Numbered from the stretch's first letter, positions 51,836-60,421 are shown. The stretch: 64,000 bases of DNA from Bradyrhizobium zhanjiangense (GCF_004114935.1 NZ_CP022221.1:6159001-6223000); one strand, 5' to 3'. Translations and numbers: made by a program. Notes: generated by a model from the sequence alone, not told the origin.

Positions 51836-52613
51836 AGTTGGCGAATGTGAATGCTTCCGTCTCGATCTCGATAAAGGCGCGACCGAGCGCGCCGACCGCC
51901 CGATAGAAATCCGCGTTCCCGGCGCTCTCGATGTCCGCGAACAGCCGCCCCATCCACGGCGACACATGTTTCTCGAAAAAATCGCGCTGTGCCTCTGGCG
52001 AGGCACCGAAGTGCCCGTCGGCAAGGCCCGACATGATCTCGCAAATGATCGCGGCGTGATCCTCGGGTTCGGAATTGTTGGTCAGCCGCTCGATGCCGAG
52101 CCTCGTCAAGTCTCCTCGCAGGCGCGACAGCGGCCGTTCGTTGAGGAAGCCGGTGAGATAGTACGAGGCATAAGGCAGCAATTCGCCGCGACCGAGCCCC
52201 ACGAACAGATCAAAATATTCGCGCTCGACTTTCGCTGCGACCGCGCTTGAGGCGACGTCGGCGAGCGCTGCATGCGCGCGGCCGAGTGGCGTTGCGTCGC
52301 CACTCAATGCCGCAAGCTGCTCGAGCAATCGTTTCGACGGCGGCGCGGACAGCAACGTTGCTAGCAACGCGTATTCCTGCGCGCGCGCAGCATCGACGGA
52401 ATCGACAAGCTCTGCTGATACGGCTTGTTCGCTGTAGAGATCGGGCCGCAAATCGTTGCGCGGAATACCGGTCGCGGTTTCGACTGCAACCACCCGTTGT
52501 GCAGGCACGCGGGTCCAATTCGAGACGGAGGGTTGGCTGATACCGATTTTGCGCGCAAGCTGGGCAATGCCGCCTGCGGCATCGATTGCGCGATCAAGCC
52601 CGTCATCACGCAC
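51834..52613 (-). CDS. HTH-TorD fusion: TorD-family chaperone with N-terminal Cro/YdaS-like DNA-binding domain
   Basis: A 259-residue two-domain protein. Residues ~5-50 (LDRAIDAAGGIAQLARKIGI then SQPSVSNWTRVPAQRVVAVE) form a Cro/YdaS-type helix-turn-helix. Residues ~75-255 are a TorD/DmsD-type helical chaperone (EYFDLFVGLGRGELLPYASYY, FFEKHVSPWMGRLFADIE). TorD proteins bind the Tat signal of molybdoenzymes and help cofactor insertion. The fusion suggests that free chaperone, not occupied by FdoG, could bind DNA and tune transcription. It is the first gene of the operon with the Tat peptide, alpha, beta and gamma subunits, so autoregulation is plausible. ATG 52613 includes the whole DNA-binding domain. 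Confidence 0.88.
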   Translation of the reverse strand: MRDDGLDRAIDAAGGIAQLARKIGISQPSVSNWTRVPAQRVVAVETATGIPRNDLRPDLYSEQAVSAELVDSVDAARAQEYALLATLLSAPPSKRLLEQLAALSGDATPLGRAHAALADVASSAVAAKVEREYFDLFVGLGRGELLPYASYYLTGFLNERPLSRLRGDLTRLGIERLTNNSEPEDHAAIICEIMSGLADGHFGASPEAQRDFFEKHVSPWMGRLFADIESAGNADFYRAVGALGRAFIEIETEAFTFAN

Positions 52614-52694
52614 GTGGACCTCCCATCCGAGTCCCGTCTGCTTGATTATTGCTTTTGTTACAAAGCGCTAAGGAAATCGTAACCCCGGTTCCGC

Positions 52695-52714
52695 GGACGG
52701 TCAATAATCCGTCC
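52695..52714. promoter_or_regulatory. inverted repeat between accessory operon and HTH-torD gene
   Basis: GGACGG and CCGTCC form a perfect six-base inverted repeat with an eight-base AT-rich spacer, in the 121-base gap upstream of the HTH-TorD gene and just after the DUF3306 stop. It could be an operator for the HTH-TorD protein or a weak terminator of the accessory operon. Confidence 0.35.
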
Positions 52715-52734
52715 ATAGCCTGAGCCTATAGCCT

Positions 52735-53358
52735 TTAGTCGTGCTGCTCGCGCGGCAGTGCACCACCGTGATTACGGCGCCTCACGGGCTCAGCGAAATC
52801 CGCAGATCTGTCCGCGACTGTCGGTTGCACCGCAACAGAGATTGCCGGCCGTTCCGTCGCGTCCGATGTCTCGACAACGTCGGATGCGGCCGTCGCGTCG
52901 GCTTGATGCAATTCCGCCGAAGGATTCGCTGTTTCAATTGAAGTCTCGGGGAGGGATTGGACCACCTCACGCACCCCACCGACGATGCGATCGACGAGTG
53001 CGGCCAGCTGTTCCGACGAGCAATCCAGCGGCCCAAAACCCGGCATCGCGGTCGGGTCGTTGAAGTCCCATGCATTCTCCGCAAGCCCGACGAAGTCGCG
53101 AATGGCGGGATCGGTCGCCCAGGCGCGGCGAAGAGCCGCACGGCTCAACTCCGGTGGAATACCCTTGCTCAGGAAGGCGGTGATGTCGGTCGCAGCATTG
53201 ATCTCATCGATCGACGGCAGGCTCGAGAGATCGAACTCGCTATCATCGTCCTTGCGCTCGGGCGGCAGCGTGGGCTGCGCCGCGGCAGGCTTCGCCGGCT
53301 CCGCCCGCGCTTCGCGTTTGCGGCGGGACCAACGTGCAAGGAACTCCTCCTCACTCAT
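52735..53358 (-). CDS. DUF3306 domain-containing protein
   Basis: A 207-residue soluble protein. MSEEEFLARWSRRKREAR is the characteristic opening of DUF3306. The conserved core LPSIDEINAATDITAFLSKG and the segment RRAWATDPAIRDFVGLAENAW follow. The C-terminal ~80 residues are low-complexity Ala/Thr/Glu. The start overlaps the DUF3305 stop by four bases. The family has no known function but accompanies formate dehydrogenase genes. Confidence 0.85.
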   Translation of the reverse strand: MSEEEFLARWSRRKREARAEPAKPAAAQPTLPPERKDDDSEFDLSSLPSIDEINAATDITAFLSKGIPPELSRAALRRAWATDPAIRDFVGLAENAWDFNDPTAMPGFGPLDCSSEQLAALVDRIVGGVREVVQSLPETSIETANPSAELHQADATAASDVVETSDATERPAISVAVQPTVADRSADFAEPVRRRNHGGALPREQHD

Positions 53359-53870
53359 TCCTGTCCGCCTTCATGGTCGCGGCGCGCCAGCGCCTCCGGA
53401 TCAGCGCGGCCCCGCTTGCGTTTGACGAACTCCCGCTCGACATGGTGCTCGGCCACGAACCTTTCAATTGCTTCGCGCAACACCTCCGGCATCGGCACGG
53501 CCTCGACGAGATTGTCGGCGGCTTCGGTAAAGCCCTCGCCCTCAGCGGGGTCGGCGGTAACCGCAGTAAGGGTATAAGGCCAGGCGCCTTCCGAGGGCGA
53601 CAGCACAGTCCAGATGCTCGGACTGCCGGAGGCGAGGTTGTCGCGATAGCGCGCCGTCTCGGACGGATAGAGATCCACGGTCGCGCTTCCCGCATAGAAC
53701 AGGGTCGTGCCGTCCTGCTCGCGAAGCACGGTCCAGGGTTGTGCCGCCGGCTCGTCCGGCAGAACGGCAATTCCGCGCCAGATGAAGTCAACCCAGGGCG
53801 AGTCGGCCTTGCGCCGCTCGACGACGACGCCAACGGAGATGGACGCTAATGGCGATGCCGCCGGGCTCAT
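53355..53870 (-). CDS. DUF3305 domain-containing protein
   Basis: A 171-residue soluble protein. The start ISVGVVVERRKADSPWVDFI and the segment LYPSETARYRDNLASGSPSI are typical of DUF3305. The C-terminal tail is rich in charged residues (EHHVEREFVKRKRGR). Overlaps its neighbours by four bases at both ends. Function unknown; it always seems to be found with DUF3306 in such clusters, from memory rather than from a search. Confidence 0.85.
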   Translation of the reverse strand: MSPAASPLASISVGVVVERRKADSPWVDFIWRGIAVLPDEPAAQPWTVLREQDGTTLFYAGSATVDLYPSETARYRDNLASGSPSIWTVLSPSEGAWPYTLTAVTADPAEGEGFTEAADNLVEAVPMPEVLREAIERFVAEHHVEREFVKRKRGRADPEALARRDHEGGQE

Positions 53871-54874
53871 GTCACCATCTCCAGGCGCTTCACCGGCAGG
53901 CCGGTCAGCAGATTTTGTGGCTTCATCCGGAGCTTCTGATCCTCCGTCATCGACAGGATCAGGTAGATAGGTTCGTCCCCGACATCGTCATGCGCGCGGC
54001 TTGAATCCGCAAAAGTCAGCCGGAACAGCGCGAGCACTCGGTCGGCGCTGCGCTGGTCGAGTTCCTCGCCGTGCCACAGACGGTCGCCGAGCCCAGTGGC
54101 GTCGGCATCGAGCCCGACATACCAGGTGAGCTTTGCCTCCTGCAACGCACGCAGCGGCTCGATCGTGACGTCGAGGCCAAGCAGGTGGGAGATCCATCGC
54201 GTCATCGCCTGCGCCAGCGCAGCTGGTCCACGTCCGCCGGCCGTGAGGTCAAGGGCCATGTCGAATTGGTCGCTGCGCTGCCAATAGGCCCCGGCATTCT
54301 CTTCGTTCAGCACATCGAGCACCGCATCGGTGGTGGCGCCCAGCATCGACATCAGGGAGAGCACCGGGGTCGGACTCCGGCCGCCGACTATCTCCTCGTC
54401 GCCAAGCAGCAGGGCCTGCTCATGCGGCAAAATCCGTTGGACCCGGAAGAACAGCTCGGCCGCGCGCAGCACGAACGGATCGTCGCAGCCGTCGAGCGCG
54501 TTGCGCAGGATGACATGTACGAGCTGGTTGACGAACAGTGGCGGCAGGCCGTTCGCGCCTGATCGCACCGATGCAAGATAGGCGGCTTCGAGCGTCGGAT
54601 GCCGCAACAGGAGATCGCGGAATGCCAGCACGAATTGCCAGTTCTCCCGTGCGTCGGCATCGGAAATTGCGGCAATTTCGTCGGCGCCGACCGCCTGACG
54701 CGGATCGGCGAGCAGTTCGCGGTGCAACCGGCGTTCGATCGGACATGCATCGGCCGGCGGCATCAGTTCGGGACGGGCAAAATAGGCCTTGAGGAATTCG
54801 TCGGTGACGCACAGCCCACCGCCCTCGTCGCGATCGAGCAGATGATGGCCGCAGGCGATCCAGAAATCGTTCAT
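53867..54874 (-). CDS. DUF6352 family protein
   Basis: A 335-residue soluble, mainly helical protein. NDFWIACGHHLLDRDEGGGL opens it and VTDEFLKAYFARPELMPP follows, a pattern I associate with DUF6352. The middle contains HEQALLLGDEEIV and the C-terminus DEPIYLILSMTEDQKLRMKP. No cofactor motif is evident; an N-terminal Cys-Gly-His-His could bind metal. Four-base overlaps link it to both neighbours. Function unknown. Confidence 0.78.
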   Translation of the reverse strand: MNDFWIACGHHLLDRDEGGGLCVTDEFLKAYFARPELMPPADACPIERRLHRELLADPRQAVGADEIAAISDADARENWQFVLAFRDLLLRHPTLEAAYLASVRSGANGLPPLFVNQLVHVILRNALDGCDDPFVLRAAELFFRVQRILPHEQALLLGDEEIVGGRSPTPVLSLMSMLGATTDAVLDVLNEENAGAYWQRSDQFDMALDLTAGGRGPAALAQAMTRWISHLLGLDVTIEPLRALQEAKLTWYVGLDADATGLGDRLWHGEELDQRSADRVLALFRLTFADSSRAHDDVGDEPIYLILSMTEDQKLRMKPQNLLTGLPVKRLEMVT

Positions 54875-55410
54875 CTGACGGTCGGCTCCCGGCCCAGATC
54901 CGCAAGCCTGAGATCGCCCTCAGGCTGGACGTCGTCGTCCAATTCCATGAACGAGAACGCCTTGCCGTGCCCCTGCCCTTCGCGGAGCTTTAGTCGGCGA
55001 AAGGACTCGCGCACCTCGCCATCGCTTGAAGCCCGGTGCACTGCAATAAGCGAGCTGACGGGATGGGTGCACAGCGACTGCGAGAACGCCACCTCCTCTT
55101 CCGCGGCGGTCATCGCTGTCGCCATGTCCGGCGCACCGAAACGATCGACGAGCTGCCTGGCAAGGAGATCGACCAGGCTGCGGCAATCATCCTCGGTCGC
55201 CGGAACGATCTGCGCCAGCGTCGACCAGCCCCAGGATTGCACGCCGAGGAACCCGCCGCGAAACGCCGCGCGCGCCTTGCCCTCGAGCTTCGCACTATCG
55301 CAATCCCAGAAGCGGAAAGCACCGGAGACGGCCCATTCACCCGGCTCCGCCGCCACATCGAACAGGAAGGTGTCGGAGGGATCGAGCGCGATAGTACGCA
55401 AGAGCTTCAC
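54871..55410 (-). CDS. DUF6505 family protein
   Basis: A 179-residue soluble protein beginning KLLRTIALDPSDTFLFDVAA. WAVSGAFRFWDCDSAKLEGK and FLGVQSWGWSTLAQIVPATE are strongly patterned beta segments. The family name is given from memory of this gene order. It overlaps the lipoate-ligase-like stop and the DUF6352 start by four bases each. Function unknown. Confidence 0.76.
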   Translation of the reverse strand: MKLLRTIALDPSDTFLFDVAAEPGEWAVSGAFRFWDCDSAKLEGKARAAFRGGFLGVQSWGWSTLAQIVPATEDDCRSLVDLLARQLVDRFGAPDMATAMTAAEEEVAFSQSLCTHPVSSLIAVHRASSDGEVRESFRRLKLREGQGHGKAFSFMELDDDVQPEGDLRLADLGREPTVR

Positions 55411-56162
55411 AGCCGCGGCCCTCCGAGCGCCGGATCGAGCCAGGATGGAGCCAGAAGCGCCTGCACGAGGTCGCCACGTTCGATCTCGCCCGCCCCAATC
55501 CGGCGCGTGAGGAGATCGCCGCGATCGTCGATGCGCTGGACGGTCTGCCGTTCGCGGGGCACACGGGAAAGATATTCGCGCGCGACGCCATCAAAACCGC
55601 CCGCCTGCCAGTCATCGAATGCCAGCATCAGGTGCCGGGCAAAGCTCTCCGTGATCTGCGCCGCACCAGCCTCGCCAAAGCCTTCCTGGTCGAGCGCCGC
55701 GGCGAGCGGGTGAACACCCCGCTCGTCCTCGTTCATGGCAACCGTCCGGATCATCGCGCCGAACACCAGCCATGGCGGCGGCTCCTCCTCAATGGCCGCG
55801 AGAGGCCAACCCATGCGCCCGCCGCCGACCAGCCCTCCGTCGATCCTGACGGCATCCGGCCATCCGATCGTGATGGGCTTGCTCGGCGGTGCGTAGGCAC
55901 GCAAGGCATCGGTGAGCGCGACCATGCCGGCGTAGAACGCGCGCCGCGCCGTACGGAAGGGCTCGGCTGGCTCCAGCACCACGGCGAACTCCGCCAGATC
56001 AAAGCGCCCGACATAGACGAGCGTTCCGGCGCCGCTCTCCGGTGCAATGCGGCATGCGTGGGCAAAAGCGTCGCCACTCTCGCGCAGCCGCACCAATGTG
56101 AACGGCGGCGGCAGGTGGATCGGTTCCACCAGGGAAACGTGGCTGACTGGGATCGACGGCAG
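55407..56162 (-). CDS. biotin/lipoate protein ligase family protein, non-ATG start
   Basis: A protein of ~251 residues with a BPL/LplA-like fold. LPPPFTLVRLRESGDAFAHA opens it, then AGTLVYVGRFDLAEFAVVLEP and IGWPDAVRIDGGLVGGGRMGW, the last resembling the substrate loop of ligases. No ATG exists in the plausible N-terminal region. CTG 56162 has a GGAGG site five bases upstream and fits conserved N-termini; GTG 56129 is the alternative. The typical catalytic Lys is not clear, so activity is uncertain. It heads the five-gene accessory operon and diverges from the ferredoxin gene. Confidence 0.78.
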   Translation of the reverse strand: MPSIPVSHVSLVEPIHLPPPFTLVRLRESGDAFAHACRIAPESGAGTLVYVGRFDLAEFAVVLEPAEPFRTARRAFYAGMVALTDALRAYAPPSKPITIGWPDAVRIDGGLVGGGRMGWPLAAIEEEPPPWLVFGAMIRTVAMNEDERGVHPLAAALDQEGFGEAGAAQITESFARHLMLAFDDWQAGGFDGVAREYLSRVPRERQTVQRIDDRGDLLTRRIGAGEIERGDLVQALLAPSWLDPALGGPRL

Positions 56163-56264
56163 GCCGTCCTCCGCTTTCCTTTTCTTCCCGATGGATAATG
56201 TTCTATACGAGGCGAAGGGCCGGCGCGAGTCCGTCGTCGGTACCGGATTGGCGGAGGGGTTAAC

Positions 56265-58283
56265 CTGGAGCAGCCATCCAAGACCGTCCTGATCTGCTCG
56301 TGCGAAGACACGATGCGTCTCGACGCGGCCGCGATTCAGCGCGGATGTCCCAACTGCGAGATCAAAAGCTTTCGCCATCTCTGCGGCGCCGAGCTCGATC
56401 ACTTCCGCAGCGCAGCGGCCGCCGGAGGCGCACTGACGGTCGCCTGCACGCAGCAGGCCGCGCAATTCACTGAGGAGGCCGGCGAACGGCCTGATGCGAT
56501 CAGCTTCGTCAACATCCGCGAAACCGCCGGCTGGTCTCGCGACGGCGCGCGCGCCGGCGCGAAAATGGCTGCCCTGCTCGCATCCGCCTCCATCCCGGCC
56601 CCGGACTATCCGCTCGTCACCTTGTCGAGCGAGGGCGTGGTCCTGATCTACGGGCGCGATGAGGCCGCAATCGAAGCCGGCCGCCTGCTTGCCGATCACC
56701 TCGACGTCACGGTGATGCTGAAACAGCTCGACGAGATGATGCCGTCCGCTGCAACGGTCTTCCCGATCGTGAAGGGCACGATCCGCTCCGCAACGGGACA
56801 TTTCGGCGCTTTCGAACTTGCGATCGACGATTATGCGCGTCCCCGCCCCTCCTCGCGCAATCGCTTCGTACTGGACGCGCCGCGAAGCGGGGTCACCTCG
56901 CGCTGCGATATCGTGCTCGATCTTTCCGGCGGGATGCCATTGTTTCCTGCCCACGAGCTACGCGACGGCTATCTGCGCGCAGATCCGAACGATCCCGCCG
57001 CCGTGCTCCGCGCCGTGCTGACCGCGCGAGACCTCGTCGGCAGCTTCGACAAGCCGAAATATGTCGACGTTACGCCCGCTCTTTGCGCCCATTCGCGCTC
57101 GAAGCGCACGGGCTGCCATCGCTGCCTCGATCTCTGCCCAACCGGGGCGATCACGCCCGTCGGCGATCATGTCGCAATTGATCCGAACATCTGCGCGGGA
57201 TGCGGCCAATGCGCCGCTGCCTGCCCGACCGGCGCGGCATCTTATGCACTGCCGCCCGCCGATACGCAGCTTCAAAGAATTCGTGCCATGCTACTCACTT
57301 ACCATGAGGCCGGTGGCACGAATGCGGTGTTGCTCTTTCATGACAGCCCGCACGGCACGCCCCTGATCGATGCCCTGGCGCGTCATGGCGACGGCTTGCC
57401 GGCGAACGTGCTTCCCTTCGCCGTCAACGAGATCACGCAGCTCGGGCTGGAGGCGGTCGTCGGCGCCTTTGCCTATGGCGTATCGGCGGTACGGTTCCTG
57501 CTGCGCGCAAAGCCGCGCCACGATGTGACCGGACTGTCGCAGACGATCGCCATGGCTGAAGCGATCCTTGGCGGCCTCGGCTTTGAGGGCCACCGCGTCA
57601 CCACCATCGAAACGGATGATCCCGACGCGCTCGGCGAGCAGTTGGCTGCTATCGGCATGCTCGCGGCCGTCGCTGCGCCCGCGACCTTCAAGACCGTCGG
57701 CAAGCGGCGCGACCTTTTGCGGTTCGGGCTCAGCGAGTTGCATCGCCTGGCGCCGAAACCGGTCGACGTGATCGCCCTGCCGCAGGGTGCGCCTGTGGGC
57801 GCAATCAGCGTCGATACCAGCGGCTGTACCCTATGCCTCTCTTGCGTCTCGGCCTGCCCGACCGGCGCGCTTCGCGACGATCCCGAGCGGCCAGTGCTGA
57901 AGTTCGTCGAGGACGCCTGCGTGCAATGCGGCCTGTGCCAGAGCACCTGTCCGGAAAAAGTCATCAGCCTCAAGCCGCAGATCGATTTCCGCGCGGCCCG
58001 TGCCTCCGCCGTGATTATCAAGGAAGAGGAGCCCGCACTCTGCGTCCGCTGCGGCACGGCCTTCGGCGTCAAGAGCACGATCGACCGCATCGCCGCCAAG
58101 CTCGAAGGCCGGCATTGGATGTATCCGGCCGGCGACAAGCGGATCGCGGCACTCCGGATGTGCGCAGACTGCCGCGTCATCGTCATGAGCGAACAGCAAT
58201 TCGATCCGTTCAAGGGCGTGCCGGAACGAACGCCACCGCGAACGACAGATGACTATCTCCGCCAGCGCGATGGCAAGAACTAG
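56265..58283 (+). CDS. multi-cluster 4Fe-4S ferredoxin-type protein of the formate dehydrogenase locus
   Basis: A large iron-sulfur protein of 656 residues from ATG 56313, or 672 if it begins at CTG 56265. Translation upstream of the ATG (TVLICSCEDTM) looks genuinely coding, and a GGAGGGG site precedes the CTG. Four [4Fe-4S] groups are visible: CHRCLDLCPTGAI with a preceding Cys, CAGCGQCAAACPTGA, CTLCLSCVSACPTGA and CVQCGLCQSTCPEKV. Two further CxxC pairs, CVRCG and CADC, lie near the C-terminus, and more Cys occur at the N-terminus. It is soluble, so it may carry electrons in the cytoplasm or help cofactor assembly. Divergent from the accessory operon. Confidence 0.87.
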   Translation: MEQPSKTVLICSCEDTMRLDAAAIQRGCPNCEIKSFRHLCGAELDHFRSAAAAGGALTVACTQQAAQFTEEAGERPDAISFVNIRETAGWSRDGARAGAKMAALLASASIPAPDYPLVTLSSEGVVLIYGRDEAAIEAGRLLADHLDVTVMLKQLDEMMPSAATVFPIVKGTIRSATGHFGAFELAIDDYARPRPSSRNRFVLDAPRSGVTSRCDIVLDLSGGMPLFPAHELRDGYLRADPNDPAAVLRAVLTARDLVGSFDKPKYVDVTPALCAHSRSKRTGCHRCLDLCPTGAITPVGDHVAIDPNICAGCGQCAAACPTGAASYALPPADTQLQRIRAMLLTYHEAGGTNAVLLFHDSPHGTPLIDALARHGDGLPANVLPFAVNEITQLGLEAVVGAFAYGVSAVRFLLRAKPRHDVTGLSQTIAMAEAILGGLGFEGHRVTTIETDDPDALGEQLAAIGMLAAVAAPATFKTVGKRRDLLRFGLSELHRLAPKPVDVIALPQGAPVGAISVDTSGCTLCLSCVSACPTGALRDDPERPVLKFVEDACVQCGLCQSTCPEKVISLKPQIDFRAARASAVIIKEEEPALCVRCGTAFGVKSTIDRIAAKLEGRHWMYPAGDKRIAALRMCADCRVIVMSEQQFDPFKGVPERTPPRTTDDYLRQRDGKN

Positions 58284-58319
58284 ACGAAGCGGATATCTTC
58301 GCAGGATCGAAAGCGGCAA

Positions 58320-59609
58320 TTATCGCGACGTTGCGCGGCCCAAGAAGTCGGTCAACGCACGGCGGTCCTCGGCCGAGCCGATGCGCTGCTCCGGCATCTT
58401 GGTGCAGGGGGTGTAGGCATTCGGCCCGATCTCGAACAGCTTTGCGACCGTCTCCGGCGTCCAGACGATGTCCATCGTCTTCAGCGCTTCGGAGAAACGA
58501 TAGCCCGGCAGCGAAGCAATCTTGCGGCCGTATAATCCCGCAAGCGTCGGGCCCGCACGCTGAACCTCCTTGTCCGACAGCGTGTGACAGGCAACACATG
58601 CCCGAAATACATCGGCGCCAGGATCGCCGGCATAGGCGGCGAGCGGATCGGCCGGCGTTCCCGAGAGGTTCGAACCAATGGGATCGCCGGTGCGCGCATT
58701 CCAGCGCCTGATCTTGCCGTCCGCACCACCCGTCATCAGTGTCTCTCGATCCGGAAGGAAGGCGACCGACCATACCGGCAAGCCGGACACGACCAGCGTT
58801 CGTAGCAGGCTGCGCGACTTGCGATCGATGATCGCCACCGTGCCGCCGATGCCGGCCGCAGCAATCAACGTGCCGTCTCCCGATATCGTCAAGGCCACCA
58901 CGGGTGTGGGACCGGCCGCGACTTCGCCGCTGACCTTGCCGTCGGTGGTCAGCATCCGCAGCATGCCATCGACCGCGCCCGTGACGATTTCACCATCCGG
59001 CGCAACAGCCACCGCGTTGAGCGGCGCCGGCAACTTTACGACTTCAGGCTGGCCATCCGGCAAACGCCAGATGCGCAACGTGAGATCATAACCGACGCTG
59101 AGGAGCGACCTGCCGTCCGGCGTGAAAGCGACGCCGTTGACGTTCTGCGAATGACCTTCGAGCACGCGCGACGCGCCGTCCGACAGCGACCAGAGCCGCA
59201 CCGTCCGATCCCATGAACCGGATGCGAGAAGCGCACCATCGGGAGAAACCGCAAGCGCGACGATTGGACCTCCATGTCCCTCGAACACCCGATCCGGCCG
59301 CTGCCGGCCCGCCGTCCATACCGCAATCCGTGCATCGGCGCCGGCCGTGACCAAGCGGCCTCCGCTCAGAAAGGCGACAGCATTGACGGCGTCAGCATGA
59401 TACCGCAGCACTTGCTCTGCCGTATCCGTCTTCAAAGACCAGCGAATGGCGGCAGTATCGAAGCTTCCGGACAGGAGGCCGTTCCCATCGGGGGAAATAG
59501 CGAGGGCTCGTACGGGGCCGCCATGCCCCACCATGTCAGCGTGCACGGATGATACCGCGAAAATGGCCCACAGGGCCGCGGCGCCACGCGCGCAGAAAGG
59601 TAGCCTCAT
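58320..59609 (-). CDS. WD40-repeat / c-type cytochrome fusion protein
   Basis: A 429-residue secreted protein. The signal peptide is RGAAALWAIFAVSSVHA. About seven WD40-like repeats run from residue ~28 to 305 (e.g. GHGGPVRALAISPDG, GHSQNVNGVAFTPDG). They are followed by a class I cytochrome c with heme site CVACH at 338-342 and a probable Met axial ligand in KMPEQ near residue 406. A beta-propeller docked to a heme domain in the periplasm suggests an electron-transfer or sensing partner. Converges on the ferredoxin gene with 36 bases between. Confidence 0.9.
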   Translation of the reverse strand: MRLPFCARGAAALWAIFAVSSVHADMVGHGGPVRALAISPDGNGLLSGSFDTAAIRWSLKTDTAEQVLRYHADAVNAVAFLSGGRLVTAGADARIAVWTAGRQRPDRVFEGHGGPIVALAVSPDGALLASGSWDRTVRLWSLSDGASRVLEGHSQNVNGVAFTPDGRSLLSVGYDLTLRIWRLPDGQPEVVKLPAPLNAVAVAPDGEIVTGAVDGMLRMLTTDGKVSGEVAAGPTPVVALTISGDGTLIAAAGIGGTVAIIDRKSRSLLRTLVVSGLPVWSVAFLPDRETLMTGGADGKIRRWNARTGDPIGSNLSGTPADPLAAYAGDPGADVFRACVACHTLSDKEVQRAGPTLAGLYGRKIASLPGYRFSEALKTMDIVWTPETVAKLFEIGPNAYTPCTKMPEQRIGSAEDRRALTDFLGRATSR

Positions 59610-59687
59610 TGACCCTCACCGGCCCTGGTCACGTTCACGCCCTCAAGATTGCCAGAAGAGCCACTGGAGATGAATATCCGAACCTAT

Positions 59688-59948
59688 CTACTTGGCTGGT
59701 GCCCTCATGCTCTTGGACGAGCCTTCCGGCGCGGCCTGCATTCCAGGCGGACTCTGACCTTGGGGACTTTCGGCGGGCGCACCACCCGACCCCGTATTGA
59801 TTGGACCCGTCCAACCTTGCGGCTGTGCTTGGCCCTTCTCCTCGGGACGGGTTTGCGCCCCAGATGAGTTGGTTTGTGCGGGTTGGGCAGAGGCACTCTC
59901 GAAGAGGCAAAGTGCTGCGAAGCACAAAATCGTTGTCAACAATCTCAC
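59688..59948 (-). CDS. small secreted hypothetical protein (86 aa), Pro/Gln/Gly-rich
   Basis: Not recognised. The GTG start at 59948 has a GGAGGA site six bases upstream. A clear signal peptide (LLTTILCFAALCLFESASAQ) precedes a low-complexity mature part rich in Pro, Gln, Gly and Ser. It follows, in transcription order, no gene closely and may have its own promoter. No catalytic motif. Confidence 0.6.
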   Translation of the reverse strand: MRLLTTILCFAALCLFESASAQPAQTNSSGAQTRPEEKGQAQPQGWTGPINTGSGGAPAESPQGQSPPGMQAAPEGSSKSMRAPAK

Positions 59949-60094
59949 GTCGGATCCTCCGATGCGCGTACTAAACGGGGTGACGCTGCATTCCGTTCCG
60001 GAGTGTGCGTCGCAACAGGCTAACCTTGCGCATCCTGCTTGAATGCCGGTGGTCCGGACACTAGTCTTTGTTTGGTCACGTCAAGGATGACGGC

Positions 60095-60331
60095 ATGCAG
60101 GGGCGACCGCGGCCATTTCTGCAGATGCTGGCGCGACTGAGCGCTTTGCGCGCGCTTGGTGGATCGCAAGATCCCGATTCCCGAGACGCCTCGCCGTTCC
60201 TGATCCTCGTTGCCGTCGTACTTGCGCTTCTTCTTGCAATATTGGAAATCGACCTGAATCGCGCCGCACTTCAGTCTCTCGGCTTGATGGGTGATGCGTT
60301 TTCCGTCGATCCCATGTTCAAGAGCCCGTAG
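60095..60331 (+). CDS. small single-span membrane hypothetical protein (78 aa)
   Basis: Not recognised. ATG 60095 follows AAGGA seven bases upstream; an in-frame TTG at 60068 is less likely. One strong hydrophobic segment (FLILVAVVLALLLAILEIDL) follows a basic N-terminal region, and the tail is SVDPMFKSP. Composition and ribosome site support coding moderately. Confidence 0.45.
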   Translation: MQGRPRPFLQMLARLSALRALGGSQDPDSRDASPFLILVAVVLALLLAILEIDLNRAALQSLGLMGDAFSVDPMFKSP

Positions 60332-60421
60332 GCCGCCTGTGCCTTGATGCGATCAACGAGTTTGCTCGCGGCAAGCCGTGTCGTATAATTGGCTTGACGG
60401 TTCGATCGAGGGAGGCTGCGG

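Noticed and set aside
56163..56954. N-terminal extension of the lipoate-ligase-like gene
   Set aside because: The frame stays open to 56954 but covers the ferredoxin coding region on the opposite strand and shows no family similarity beyond about 56162.
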